Of a DNA stretch of 64,000 nucleotides, positions 23,745 through 34,972 are shown in pieces. The DNA lies in NCBI GenBank assembly GCA_035578905.1, contig JAQJVL010000808.1, forward strand, positions 124,001-188,000. The letters run 5' to 3'. The translations under genes and the position numbers were made by a program. The notes beneath the pieces are model-generated. The model did not search any database. It was not told the DNA's origin and was given only the letters and a program-made list of their open reading frames with translations. Every line of letters starts with the position of its first letter. Within the stretch, counting starts at the first letter, position 1. The DNA is from Stictocephala bisonia (Eukaryota; Arthropoda; Insecta; Hemiptera; Membracidae).

Positions 23745-24890
23745 TTTAAATTTATTTATCACCCTTTTTAAATAGTGGAATTACCAGAGCAACTTTAAGA
23801 CCATCAGGAAAAGTTCCAGTTTAAAAAATTTGGTTTACTAAATGAGAGATTAATTTCGATATTAAATTCTTATTTTTTTAAAAATAAGTTAGCAGTTACT
23901 CAATCTATTCCGGGAGATTCGTTTTCAGATAATTTATTAATAACATTCTGTACCTCCTCTGGGTAAGTTGGATTAAAACCCCCTGTTTCCACTACTAGAG
24001 AAGGGAAAGGTCGTCATATTTACGTTAATCATTACTGTCAAAAGATTCACATTCTATAATCTTACATATGAGACGCCGACACAACGTTGTTGGTATTTTA
24101 AGGCGAATATGAATGGTTATATGAGTGTAGGATGAGTGTAGTCTGGTTACTGAGTTCAACTGTTCCTCAGAAAGGGCAATTTATTAATAGCCCAACAGCC
24201 AGGGCAACTAAGGGACCTACAGCTTTACGTGGAATCCGAACCACGTAGTGCTGGTCTGATTTCCAGCTAATTGACAAGCCTGATAGTCAGTTATCTCCCC
24301 CACACAACATCCGCACAATGATTACCACCCAACATGGACACCCCAGACTTCTCTAGTAGTGTCCACGCCGATAGCAACCATCAAGCGGATGCCATGTCGG
24401 TATGTAGCTGGGTTACAGCACTGCGCCACCAGTGCCGACAATCAAAGCATTAACAACATAAACGAAAAAATTGTGATGCAATGTCACGATCAGCAGTAAC
24501 TAAAACAGTTTAGTGTGACTTAGAGCAAATACCATTGACTTCATTTCTTTTGGGACTAACATCAGGAACACTATTGATAGTTTTCCATTGTATTTTGTAT
24601 CTGCCTTATTTTGTTCAAACAGATTAAATTAATACCGTAATTCGTTTCCTGTTCCTCCGTATCGATTTTAAATTTTCTTGATAAGTTGAAAAAACTTGTT
24701 TGAAATTTTTTAAATCATTTAAACATTTTATATCTCGAATAAAGTTTTTTTCAAAATGTTTGAAGATAGCAAATTTCGATGGTCTTCTTTGGTTTTTATA
24801 TTTTAATTTTGGTTTTCCGGGTGTTTTAAATAATATATGATTCTCAAGCTGTTAAAACAAAATTCAGTAAAAGAATTAAACTCAAGGTTT
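23745..24890 (-). pseudogene. LINE reverse transcriptase N-terminal part, - strand, split by a SINE
   Basis: On the - strand 24000-23745 reads like the first reverse transcriptase block: PEEVQNVINKLSENESPGID, then LVIPLFKKGDK-like and LNNYCPIS, with several stops and frameshifts. About 24890-24380 is consistent in layout with the linker between endonuclease and reverse transcriptase. The SINE-like copy at 24066-24376 lies between the two. Confidence 0.55.
24066..24376 (-). mobile_element. SINE-like repeat, copy 2
   Basis: Nearly identical to 9845-10160 over about 310 bp, with the same start (ATGAGACGCCGACACAACG) and end (GTGTCCACGCCGATAGC). The flanking sequences differ after the ends, so the boundaries are real. 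It carries the same B-box-like stretch on the - strand. Confidence 0.7.
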
Positions 24891-24892
24891 AA

Positions 24893-26915
24893 ATCAAATC
24901 AAATTCTTTATTAACACATAATATTTGTTACAATTATAAATTATATTTGTAAACATTTTGTGTCTTGTCAAATCAACTATAACTACTATTAATATAATAC
25001 TGTATCAATTAATTAATATTTAATATAAATGTTGTACTACAGACATGTGAGGTAGTCGAATGTATGAAATAGTAATAACTTTGAACACTCAAAATATATA
25101 TTTAAGCATACATTGAATAATGTTGCCAAATGGATCAAACCCTTATATATAAATTAAAATAATTTAAAACAATCAAAACTTGGCACTTTCCATATTAAGA
25201 TAGTCCTTTACACTGTAGAAGGCATGCGGATACTACACTACACTGTAGAAGAAAGGACTTTACTAAATCTTTAAATTTTGAAATGTTGTTTTATTTTTAA
25301 ATTTTTAGTGGCAATTTGTTAAAAATTGTAATCCCATATAAGCTGGGCCTTTTTCAAATTTTGATGTCCTATGATTTGGGTAGCATAGTGCCTCGCCATG
25401 TATTGTGTAGCCTTGTATTGTATGAATAGAAATTTCCTATTTTGGCCTCAGCGTCAATATTTTTGAATGTTAAAATTAAAACCTCAAATATATAAAGGGA
25501 ATGAATGGTCATTATTTTATTTTCTATAAACAGGCTTTTGCATGAATGAGAGTCAGTGACGTCGAAAATTATCCTTAAGATCTTTTTTTGACATTTAAGA
25601 ACTCTTTCCAGAGAGGGTGAACCTCCCCAGATAGCCAATCCATAGCGAATTATGCTCTCACAATAAGCTCGGTACACGTCAAGAAGGATATCTCTACTAC
25701 ACGAAGCTTTTAATATTCGTATTGCAAAGGTGCCTGAATTGATACGACGCATGAGTTTTTCGATTTGCGGTCTCCAGCAAACAGTCTCGTCAACAGTCAC
25801 ACCGAGGAACACTACAGATATGTCGTTTTGTAGAGTTTGTTTAGGGTTCACAATTATGTCGTCACAAATATTATGCAATTTATTTTTTGTATTTTTTGTA
25901 GTGAAATTAATATATTTTGTTTTATTAATGTTTAACAACAAACTACTGTCCTCAAACCATTCATTTGCCTCTGTGACTACCCGATAAACACTTGCTCTCA
26001 ATTCAATTGCATCTCTACTTGACAACAATAGAGAAACATCATCAGCGTACATTACTATATTTGCATTGTTCTCTGTAATAGATAAATCATTTATATAAAT
26101 TAAAAATATAATAGGGGAGAGAATGCAACCCTGTGGAACACCCATATGCACCTCGGCCCAAGAAGACTCACAGGAGTGATGCGGACCATTAACAAAGATG
26201 CACTGTTTTCTGCCGGACAGGAAAGATTTAAACCAATCCAAGGCTACACCCCTAATTCCATAATGGTTGAGTTTTAAGAACAAAACTGTGTGATCAATAC
26301 AATCAAAGGCTTTTGACAGGTCACAGAAAACACCCAGAGTCTTCCGTGACCCATCCTAGGCGCTAAGTACATGATTTGTAAAATCATATAAAGCTGATAA
26401 TGTGGACATACTCTGTTGAAACCCATGTTGATTTTTGGAAATTACAGAAAATTTTGATAAATGAGAACTTAGTCGGACAAGAATGGTTTTCTCGAACACT
26501 TTAGAAATTGTTGGGACCAAAGCAATTGGCCTGTAATTGCCGATTATTGATCTATTGTCTTTTTTATGAAGGGGTTTGATGATTGAATATTTTAATTTTG
26601 AGGGGAATGTGCCAGATAAAAATGATTGATTTATAAGAAATGTTAGAGGCAAAGATAATTCATGAGAACAGAATGTAAGAAGATTCGGTGAAATTTCATC
26701 CCAACCGAATGAGCTTTTCGATTTTAAGGATGCAATCACATCAGATACCTCTTTTATACCAACTGGAGCCAAAAAAATGTATGATGAAACTGGAGTGCAG
26801 CGTTGGCGGAGCCTATCTAAGGCTAGAGTGGGGTTCGCTTTGCAAATCTTGCGCCCTATACGCCATAGACCAGTCAGCTTCTCTCAACACGGATTTTTTA
26901 ATATCAACTTATTGA
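24893..26915 (-). pseudogene. Jockey/CR1-like LINE, reverse transcriptase nearly intact
   Basis: This is the best preserved LINE here. The frame from 26772 contains IASLKSKSSFGWDEISPN, IIKPLHKKDN, NYRPIALVPTISKVFEK and KNQHGFQQ. A TAG at 26358-26356 breaks it. The same frame goes on with DLSKAFDCIDH, then from 26283 with GVPQGCILSPIIFLIYIN, the catalytic MYADDVSLLL, and the C-terminal SIIRYGLAIWGG and CQKKILRIIF to the stop at 25369. A frameshift near there separates the last C-terminal block (about 25360-25210). The 3' UTR ends at about 24893 in a TTTGATTTGA tail. The endonuclease is missing, as in a 5'-truncated copy. The frame also stays open upstream to about 26890. Confidence 0.85.
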
Positions 26916-28335
26916 ACACATTCTTTAGCCAAATTATTATTGTTTTTCAGTAAAAACAGTTTATAGACATATGACTAAGTTTGAAATAATATGCATTTTA
27001 AGGGTAAAGTCTATAGTTTGGCATTTTATTAAGAATTTATTCTGCAACGATTCATTACACTAAAATAAGGTTACGCGTGTTTTTTAATACATCCTTGACC
27101 TGTATACAGTAGTTTTGCAGATTTAATTTATGCACTGGCTAATATAAATATTGATTTTTACGTTCATAGTGTAAATCTTGCCACATTATTCAAATGAAAT
27201 TTAGCGGCACACTCAAGTAAACATATCTAGATTAGGTGTTGGCGTTTTCTTGGAGTTAGCTGTTTGGCGGGTGAGCAAGACAGCCACGCTCGATGGAGCG
27301 TCGCGACTGGCTTGAGGCGGACCGTAGCAAACGACCAATCTACCAGTAGCCTATGGCAATAAATGTGTTAACGATAGGAGGCTAAGTAGGGTACATAATA
27401 GGTCATAAGCCCAGTGGACCGTAGCCCATTGCACGAACTGAATGAACAATAGACTGAAGTTTACGAAGCGAATCGGTGAAATTGAATTTTGGTTTAGGCA
27501 TTTAATATTGCATAGCGGAGCCATAAAACTGTGGTGGTAATAATGCAGGATTGATTCTAAGTTAATGGCTCATCCAGAGTGATAGGGTTGTCACCTTCGC
27601 GGTTATAATGGCCATACACAATGGCGTCAGTGTTAACAGATAATCTTGTTTGGTAAAAGATTTAAGTATCGTTAATTTTTATGTATGGCTGTAAAAAGAT
27701 CATAGATAAGTATTGACTCATGCAAGTATGGTAATTTGAGTTTAGTGATGTACAATTCATATGTACATTATTTGAGAATACATTCTACACCTCTACTGTT
27801 GGCCAAATGGCTGTTTGAATGACAGTGCGTAAAGAAACTACAGAAGAAGTATAATGTTGGTCATAATCCACTAGGCCTGGGTTGATCAGTAGCATGATTA
27901 GGCGTAGATGTACTTAAAAATCTCGTAGGTTGCATTTCTCAAGATCTTTAGCCCCTTCGGGGTTTCTTTCTAGCCACACGGCTAGAAAATTTATAAGTAG
28001 ACCTACTCTTAGATTTATAAGTAAATACCCACAAATAGATTTACCTAATGGAAGCGGGTGAGTTCGTAACTGCTGCAGACCACCAACAGGTAACAGCCAC
28101 TCGAAACTGGTCCAACACCAAACTGGCAGAGGTTCCCCTAGCAACGTGGAGAGTCCCAAGGCGGACACCTAACCCAACTGTCACTGTGACAGTTCCACAC
28201 CGAACATGCGGAAATCTTTCTATATATACCCTAAACGTAAACATCAGTTCAAGGGTGGTCAACCCCTGGCCACGAACTTAGTTGGGCAATATACATGTCG
28301 TTACATCTATTTCTATATAAATCAAAAATTTGAAA
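26916..28335. other. Intergenic stretch, nothing recognised
   Basis: Several moderately GC-rich patches occur (27240-27350 and 28030-28290). The second has overlapping short frames on both strands without recognisable similarity. It may be part of an unidentified repeat or a regulatory region, but nothing decides between these. Confidence 0.4.
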
Positions 28336-28339
28336 TAAA

Positions 28340-29355
28340 AAGTACCGAGAAGACTATAGTAAGTTGGCTCTGAAGTGGAGAATCGTGTGATATGTTTACC
28401 TTGCCAGATACATAACATTTACTAATGCCTATGTATAAAATAGAAATACGAAGTACCGAGAAGAGTATAGTAAGTTGGCTCTGAAGTGGAGAATCGTGTG
28501 ATATGTTTACCTTGCCAGATACATAACATTTACTAATGCCTATGTATAAAATAGAAATACGAAGTACCGAGGAGGCTATAGTAAGTAGGCTCTGGAGTGG
28601 AGAATCGTGTGATATGTTTACCTTGCCAGATACATAACATTTACTAATGCCTATGTATAAAATAGAAATACGAAGTACTGAGGAGGCTATAGTAAGTTGG
28701 CTCTGAAGTGGAGAATCGTGTGATATGTTTACCTTGCCAGATACATAACATTTACTAATGCCTATGTATAAAATAGAAATACGAAGTACCGAGAAGACTA
28801 TAGTAAGTTGGCTCTGAAGTGGAGAATCGTGTGATATGTTTACCTTGCCAGATACATAACATTTACTAATGCCTATGTATAAAATAGAAATACGAAGTAC
28901 TGAGGAGGCTATAGTAAGTTGGCTCTGAAGTGGAGAATCGTGTGATATGTTTACCTTGCCAGATACATAACATTTACTAATGCCTATGTATAAAATAGAA
29001 ATACGAAGTACTGAGTAGGCTATAGTAAGTTGGCTCTGAAGTGGAGAATCGTGTGATATGTTTACCTTGCCAGATACATAACATTTACTAATGCCTATGT
29101 ATAAAATAGAAATACGAAGTACTGAGAAGACTATAGTAAGTTGGCTCTGAAGTGGAGAATCGTGTGATATGTTTACCTTGCCAGATACATAACATTTACT
29201 AATGCCTATGTATAAAATAGAAATACGAAGTACTGAGGAGGCTATAGTAAGTTGGCTCTGAAGTGGAGAATCGTGTGATATGTTTACCTTGCCAGATACA
29301 TAACATTTACTAATGCCTATGTATAAAATAGAAATACGAAGTACTGAGTAGGCTC
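28340..29355 (+). repeat. Minisatellite array, 111-bp unit, nine copies plus a partial
   Basis: AAGTAC(C/T)GAG begins at 28340, 28451, 28562, 28673 and so on every 111 bp to 29339. Units are nearly identical outside one variable stretch (GAGAAGACT, GAGGAGGCT or GAGTAGGCT), and all contain GGAGAATCGTGTGATATG and CCTTGCCAGATACATAAC. 111 is 37 codons, but stops occur in the unit and no frame runs through. Confidence 0.97.
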
Positions 29356-29849
29356 TATAGTATTTTTCATAATAGGTTTTTTGGTAAAATTATTAGTTTG
29401 ACCCATACAAACACTTCACTAATCTACTCCAAAATAGCCTAACTGAGCACATCCTTGACAAAATTCAAGATTCGTGTTAAATTTAGGTTCCTGGCTTCCC
29501 GGCTGTCCCTCCGGTGAAAATATATGGCAATTTGTATGTAGCGTTTATTTGTTGAAGTTTATAAACATTGGCATATGTCAGCCTTACGTGATTTGTCATA
29601 CAAGTAGTTTTGCGTACTTTCATGACAATTTTCTTATTGATATACAACACAGTTTGTAGTGTAGAAAAATCAGAATGTTCAGACAAGTTTTAGAAGTTTA
29701 AAAGTAGGGAAATTGTGCCTGTGTCAGTGATTTAACGCTATGTTTACACATTCCTTACAATATGAAAATTACTTTAAATGTATAGATTTTCGTTTTTCTG
29801 CAAAATTATATTTGTTCTATTAGAAGTAATAGTTTGTTTGTCTATTTAT

Positions 29850-30610
29850 TATATAAAATAGGGGCCTTGTCAAGTTTTTGCTTACTTTTTTTCATAACTA
29901 AAAAACAAGAATACGTTAGTTTTTTCAGCTGAAAAGCCGGAAAAATTACTTAAATAAGGAAAAAGGAAAATTTTTTTCTTATCAATATCAATGTGGGGGG
30001 TACTCATATTGTGCGAAATTGTGCCCTGATCACGACTATGGTAAGATTTTTACAATCGAACCATTATTAAGCATGTTAGTGACGAAAATGTGCTGTTTTC
30101 AGTAGGTTACGTTCTGTTAGAATAGGGCTAGGTTGGGTATTGATAAGTTAGGTTATGTTAGGTTTAGTTTGGATATGTTAGGTTTGGTTATGTTTTGTCA
30201 GACTTGAGTAGGTTTTGTTAGGTGTTGTTGGTTAGGTTATGTTAGGTTTGGTTAGGTTAAGTTAACCTACCTAACCTCCCAAACCTAAATTAACCAAAAC
30301 AAATCTAACTTATCAATGCCCAACCTAGCTTCTTACTAAAAAAACACAACCTTCCTAAAACCAAAACATATCCTGTTCTAACGTGCTTAGTAACGGTTCG
30401 ATTACAAAGACCTTGTTATATTCGTAATCTGGACAAAATTCCACACATTTTGAGTACCCACATCGCTATATTTGCGAAACAATGTCCTCATTTTCGTTAT
30501 TTGTTCAGCTTTTCCGCTGAAAAAGACGATCATATTCTTGTTTCTTGGCTATCTATCTACTTTGAAAAATGTTCAGCCAAAAGATCGATAGTGCCCTTTT
30601 TCTATATAAG
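29850..30610. mobile_element. 760-bp foldback element with TTAGGTT-rich centre
   Basis: The left arm blocks (AAACAAGAATA, TTCAGCTGAAAA, GGGTACTCA, ATCGAACC.TTA, AGCA.GTTAG) recur in inverted order in the right half (30370-30545). The arms meet at about 30254 in AGGTTAAGTTAACCT. The centre (30110-30300) is made of degenerate GTTAGGTT-like pieces, pointing away on both sides. No ORF of note. Confidence 0.75.
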
Positions 30611-31685
30611 TACCAAAAATTGGATAAGTCTTCTTTCAGAGTGCGTAAAGTAACTGTTTTTAGTGACACACACACACACAAATTAAAAAGATCTAGCTCT
30701 ACCTACGGGTGAAGGAGGCAAGATAGAGTAAAAAAGTTATAAGAACAAATTTGTAGATCGTACCGTAATAAATCTTTCACTGATCAGAGTAATAATTTAT
30801 CAACAGGACCATTCGTTTAGCCACTAAAGGCAAAATTAAAAACGCTGTTTTTGACATTTCAAAATTTGTGCTTAAAATAGCTGCCACAAACAACGAACAT
30901 TTTTTCAAAATCTTTCCTAATTGCACACTTACAACATAGCACCTACAACATTTCAGTCTCAGGGGTTTAGTAGTTTTTGAGGTTCAGTGATTAGTGAGTG
31001 AGTCAGATGTGTTTGCTTTTATATGTATATCGTGCCAGAATATATTGAAATTTAAAAAATGTTATCTTTTATATATTTTTACTAATAATTACTTAAAACC
31101 CTAATGTCTCACGACATTTAAAAAATATTAAAAGATCAACAATTCAATAAAAAATCCAATTATTTGTAAACATCCAATTATGAATAATAGTGGAAACACG
31201 CATTTGATAATTGTAAGTTGTTTTGGTGATCAGAGCTTTACCTTGAGTGCAGCATTATTAACAATGCGTTAATTTCAAAAATGTTTTAGGAATTCTATGT
31301 TTAGCTCTAAAAGATTGAGTGGCCTAAGCAGTGAAAAACAAAATTTAAATTTAAAATCAAATTCTCAAAATTAGATTACATTGATGAAATCTAATTTCAA
31401 CGCACACTATGAACTAACTTTTTTGCGAGGAACTCAACCCAAGCATACTCGTGATCGCCAAGCAAGGTTTAAAAAATTAACATCTACCATTTCAAAATTC
31501 AAAATTATCAAATGACAAATTCTTATTGACGCACTTCCACCAAAGCAGAGAGGTTCATGAAAGCCACAAACGTAGCACTCCTTAACTTTCTGATTTCATG
31601 AAATAATTGGAGTTTTCTTGATTCTGTTAATCACGTTGAAAAGCAATTCTCAAATGTTGAAATTAACATATCAGTGATTATTTTA
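30611..31685. other. Non-coding stretch, nothing firm
   Basis: A short (CA)n run lies at 30668-30680. The stretch 30940-31020 (CATTTCAGTCTCAGG...TTAGTAGTTTTTGAGG) resembles the conserved 3' end of an RTE-type LINE or related SINE, without enough support to call. Nothing else is recognised. Confidence 0.4.
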
Positions 31686-32320
31686 AGACCACCACACACT
31701 ACCGAGCAGAAACACCGTCGCGTAACATTTTAACATGTTACAGTAGTGTGTAGTGGATCCGAGCGTCTCGCTTCATGGCAAGTATTTAGGCGAGCAGAGC
31801 CCCAAACTATATCAGTCCCCCCCCGACACATCAGAGGAATGTTACGGCTCGGCGCTCGGCTTGAGCTCGGTAGTGTGTGGCAGGTTCGTAAAATCCTGCC
31901 ATAACTTCCTTCCGTAACAGGAGACAAACACTAAACACTAAACTGTAGTTGTAATAAGTTTAGTGTAGTTGTAGTAAGTTTAGTGTGCAGTAGTTTAATA
32001 AGTTTAGTGTGGTTGTTGTAAGTTTAGTTTAGTTGTAATAGTTCAGCGATGGAGTGGAGTGAAGAAGATAAAAAGATGTTTATAGAGGGTTACAACAGCC
32101 GCCTTGTCTTATGGGATTTAGTACATATGATCATTACATTAACTTAATCGATGAAGATTCCCAGAGTTGTGGTTCGGCCAAAATATTACGAGACGATGCT
32201 CGGTTCACCACTCGGCTCGGGATGAAAAGGTTGTGATAAATGTTGCCCTAATACCGAACAGAGCAGCTGAGCTATATTAATCAGTGCTCGGCTCGGCGTT
32301 CGACTCGGTAGTTTGTGGCT
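31686..32320 (+). mobile_element. PIF/Harbinger-like element, non-autonomous
   Basis: The left end AGACCACCACACACTACCGAG and the right end (inverse AGCCACAAACTACCGAG) are flanked by TTA on both sides (31683-31685 and 32321-32323), the usual 3-bp target of this superfamily. A second right-end-like sequence sits inside at about 31850-31884, so two short elements may be fused. A 32-codon frame at 32049 begins MEWSEEDKKMFIEGYNSRLV, which looks like the start of a MADF/Myb-SANT domain of the kind PIF/Harbinger elements carry as a second protein. No transposase remains. Confidence 0.65.
32049..32147 (+). pseudogene. MADF-like (Myb/SANT-like) domain start, truncated
   Basis: The 32-codon frame starts with an acidic W-S-x-E-D motif and an F-I-E-x-Y helix, followed by LWD. 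This order matches the first helices of MADF domains. It then stops. The frame lies inside the Harbinger-like element and is probably the broken DNA-binding accessory protein. The call rests on about 25 residues. Confidence 0.45.
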
Positions 32321-32329
32321 TTACTCAGT

Positions 32330-33900
32330 CGGCGCCAGCCATATTGTTTGTCCACCTCATAATCAGCCACCACTCCTATCATCACTAAGCCCTGTAGCCT
32401 CCATAGATTTGGCTAAGGTTATACAGGAGGAAATCTCCAGAGTGATAAGGGACCGACCTTCAAAGAAGTCAAATGACTCGAATCAATGTGGGCTCATAGA
32501 AAAATTCTGAAAATATTTATTGGGTCCACATTTAACATTCGATCAATATCTCTTTTGCATCGGAAAATATTCCTCCCTTTAGAAAATTGCCCAGGTCATC
32601 CCAGTATTTAAGAAGGGCGAGTACCTGGACGCTCAAAATTACCGAACTATTTCAATGAAGCCTGTTTCTTCAGCAAAGTTTTCGAGGAGGTCTTTCTCAC
32701 TCGATGTGTGTAATTATTAGAAAAACACGATTTACTGTCAATTAACAAATTCAAATTCAGAAGTGGAAAATCCTCAATATACCCAGTTGTTTGTTTGGTC
32801 GATACGACTGTAGAGGGCAATGAAAGTCGAAATGACAATAAAAGAGTGTTTTTAGACTTATCGAAAGTTTTCGATTGTGTTGATCATAGTAGCAGTAGCC
32901 TAATTCGTGAACCGGACATTACGGAATACCAGAAATGCCACTCAAATGGCTGGAATTGTATGTTAGTGACAAAACAATTTGTGAGAATTTCTTATGTTCG
33001 ACTGAACGAAGAGAGAGAGGCTTAACTAACTATTGAGTTCCTCAATTATTAGCGTGCTCCTCTTCTTGATCTACGTCAAAAATTTGGTTCATTGTTGCAC
33101 TACAGGCAGTATGTGGATGACAACTTGTTCAGTATATCAATATAACGACTCTGTTTCACTGCAAAATAAATTAATGAACTTGAAAAGATGAACTTTTGGA
33201 GCTCAATAACTCAATTTAACAGTTCAACTAGCGCAATCTCTAAACAAGCATAGTTAAAACATTTTTCATTATATTCTTTTTACGTCAAATCGATCCAGAT
33301 CATATTCATACAGTTTTTTTTTTTTCTTGATCGAGTGTAGACTTGGAATTTTCTCATGGGTAGCATACCCCCAAATTATCCTTAGGCATTTACGCATTGA
33401 GACTGCTCGCCAAATATTGTCTGACTCAGGCGCTGATGACGGTTTATTATGGCATAAATTACCAACATCTTTCATGTAGATTAACCCTGTGGAGAGGTTA
33501 TTTAAATACACGGTTTTTTTTCAAGAAATTTTTATCCTGAGAAAGCAATAAGAATAATCGCAAAGCTGTGACAAGAAAGTTGTGTACGCCATAGTCAAAA
33601 CATCATAAACTGTTGATACTACCCTACTTATATATTCTTGAAACATGAATATTTTTCAAATCAAAATGCAATACGCAGCCATAACAGGAAGTTACAAACA
33701 TTGTTATACAAAAAGAGGCAGGCAATATTATCGAACTGAGAGACACTGGATGATAGTTCCTGAACTCTTTCCCTCAGAGACAGGAGTTCAATTCATAAAC
33801 AACTTTCAAATTCGATCAAAAGTAAGTGCTAAAGACATTTAAAACTTTTCTGAAAAAAGTTGATAGCTGAAGCATTCTATAGCACATGCGAGTTTATAAC
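32330..33900 (+). pseudogene. Heavily decayed LINE reverse transcriptase
   Basis: Motifs appear in LINE order but in shifting frames: KVIQEEISRVI (about 32410), QVIPVFKKGEYLDAQNYRTI (about 32590), FLDLSKVFDCVDH (about 32850), a YVDDN-like motif at about 33114, and the C-terminal block RGRQYYRTERHWMIVPELFP with FINNF (33715-33810). Many stops and frameshifts are present, so it is older than the LINEs at 22-26 kb. Confidence 0.7.
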
Positions 33901-34960
33901 ACAATAATGTGAAGACAGAACTGGATGACAGTGCAAGGACTAAAGGGACTGGATTCGAATTAATTAAATGTATGAATTTTATTTGTCTAAGAATCTAGAT
34001 ATTTATTTTGTTTCCGATCCTCACGGATGTCACTCGCCTAAAACACTATTAGGTTGGTGGTTGGTGAAGGAGGAGCATTTAAAATTGAAGCCATGCTGCA
34101 TTGAGGAAACGTTAAATAGAACTGCTGACTTGACCTTTTATAACTTTTCCCAAAAACCTTTTAGTGTGGCACACTCGATCATCCATATCATTTGATGGCT
34201 ATTTTTTGTGAATAAATAATACTGTGTATACTATATGCTTAGTAGTAACAATAATAATAATAATGATGATACTGTATATTTATTCACATAAAGTTAACTT
34301 TACAAATGTTTTTTTTATGAATCACCAAATCGAGCGAATCTATCACAATAACTGTGAGCAGTAACAAAGAAACTTAATAGTATACATAAAAAATTACTTT
34401 ATTATTTATAAAAAATGATCTATTTTAATGACCTATTTACTCTAATCATCTATAGTATAATTTTTTTAAGTATAACTATGCAGCCAGAATATAAAGCTTA
34501 TTTTTTAACTATAATATGACAAATTACTTGACAAACTCTAACAAAAATTTAATTTACATACTTTACAATGGATAAACATGTCTGTATAATTAATATCTGG
34601 TTGGTTTAATAGCCAAACTAGTGATTAATAAATAATAACAATATATGAACATTTAAGTGTAATTATAGTTATATGTAATTTTACAAAATTCAAATCAGTT
34701 TAAAAACATAACAATCAAGTTGGCAGTGAGTTTTGGGTTTCGCCTCGCCTGCCTGCATGTATATACATTACAAGCTGATTGTGCGTACGTGCTGTGATGT
34801 CATATGTTTTGATATTGTCAAGGAAGGAAGACAGACAATTCCCCATACAAATTTGTAGGCTAACTGTTTATTTTCTTTTTTAATATGAATGTTCTCAACT
34901 GAAAATTATTTGTTGTGAAAATCAGTGTTGTATAATTAATTGTTTATTCAAGATATCACT
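33901..34960. promoter_or_regulatory. Region upstream of ERI1
   Basis: Mostly AT-rich DNA. A patch nearer the gene (about 34730-34830) is richer in G, C and CG than its surroundings and would suit a promoter, but no TATA box or initiator can be singled out. The putative start codon of ERI1 is at 34961. Confidence 0.3.
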
Positions 34961-34972
34961 ATGGAGGATAAG
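34961..34972 (+). CDS. ERI1: ERI1 exon 1 (coding part)
   Basis: ATGGAGGATAAG encodes Met-Glu-Asp-Lys and is followed by GTTAGT, a good donor, at 34973. Joined to exon 2 in phase 0 it gives an N-terminus without a stop. It is short and rests on splice logic only. An upstream UTR exon boundary is not defined, and an alternative first exon is possible. Confidence 0.6.

Noticed and set aside
30110..30300. Interstitial telomere (TTAGG)n
   Set aside because: The pieces are degenerate, change orientation at the centre and lie in a foldback element. A perfect tandem run is absent.
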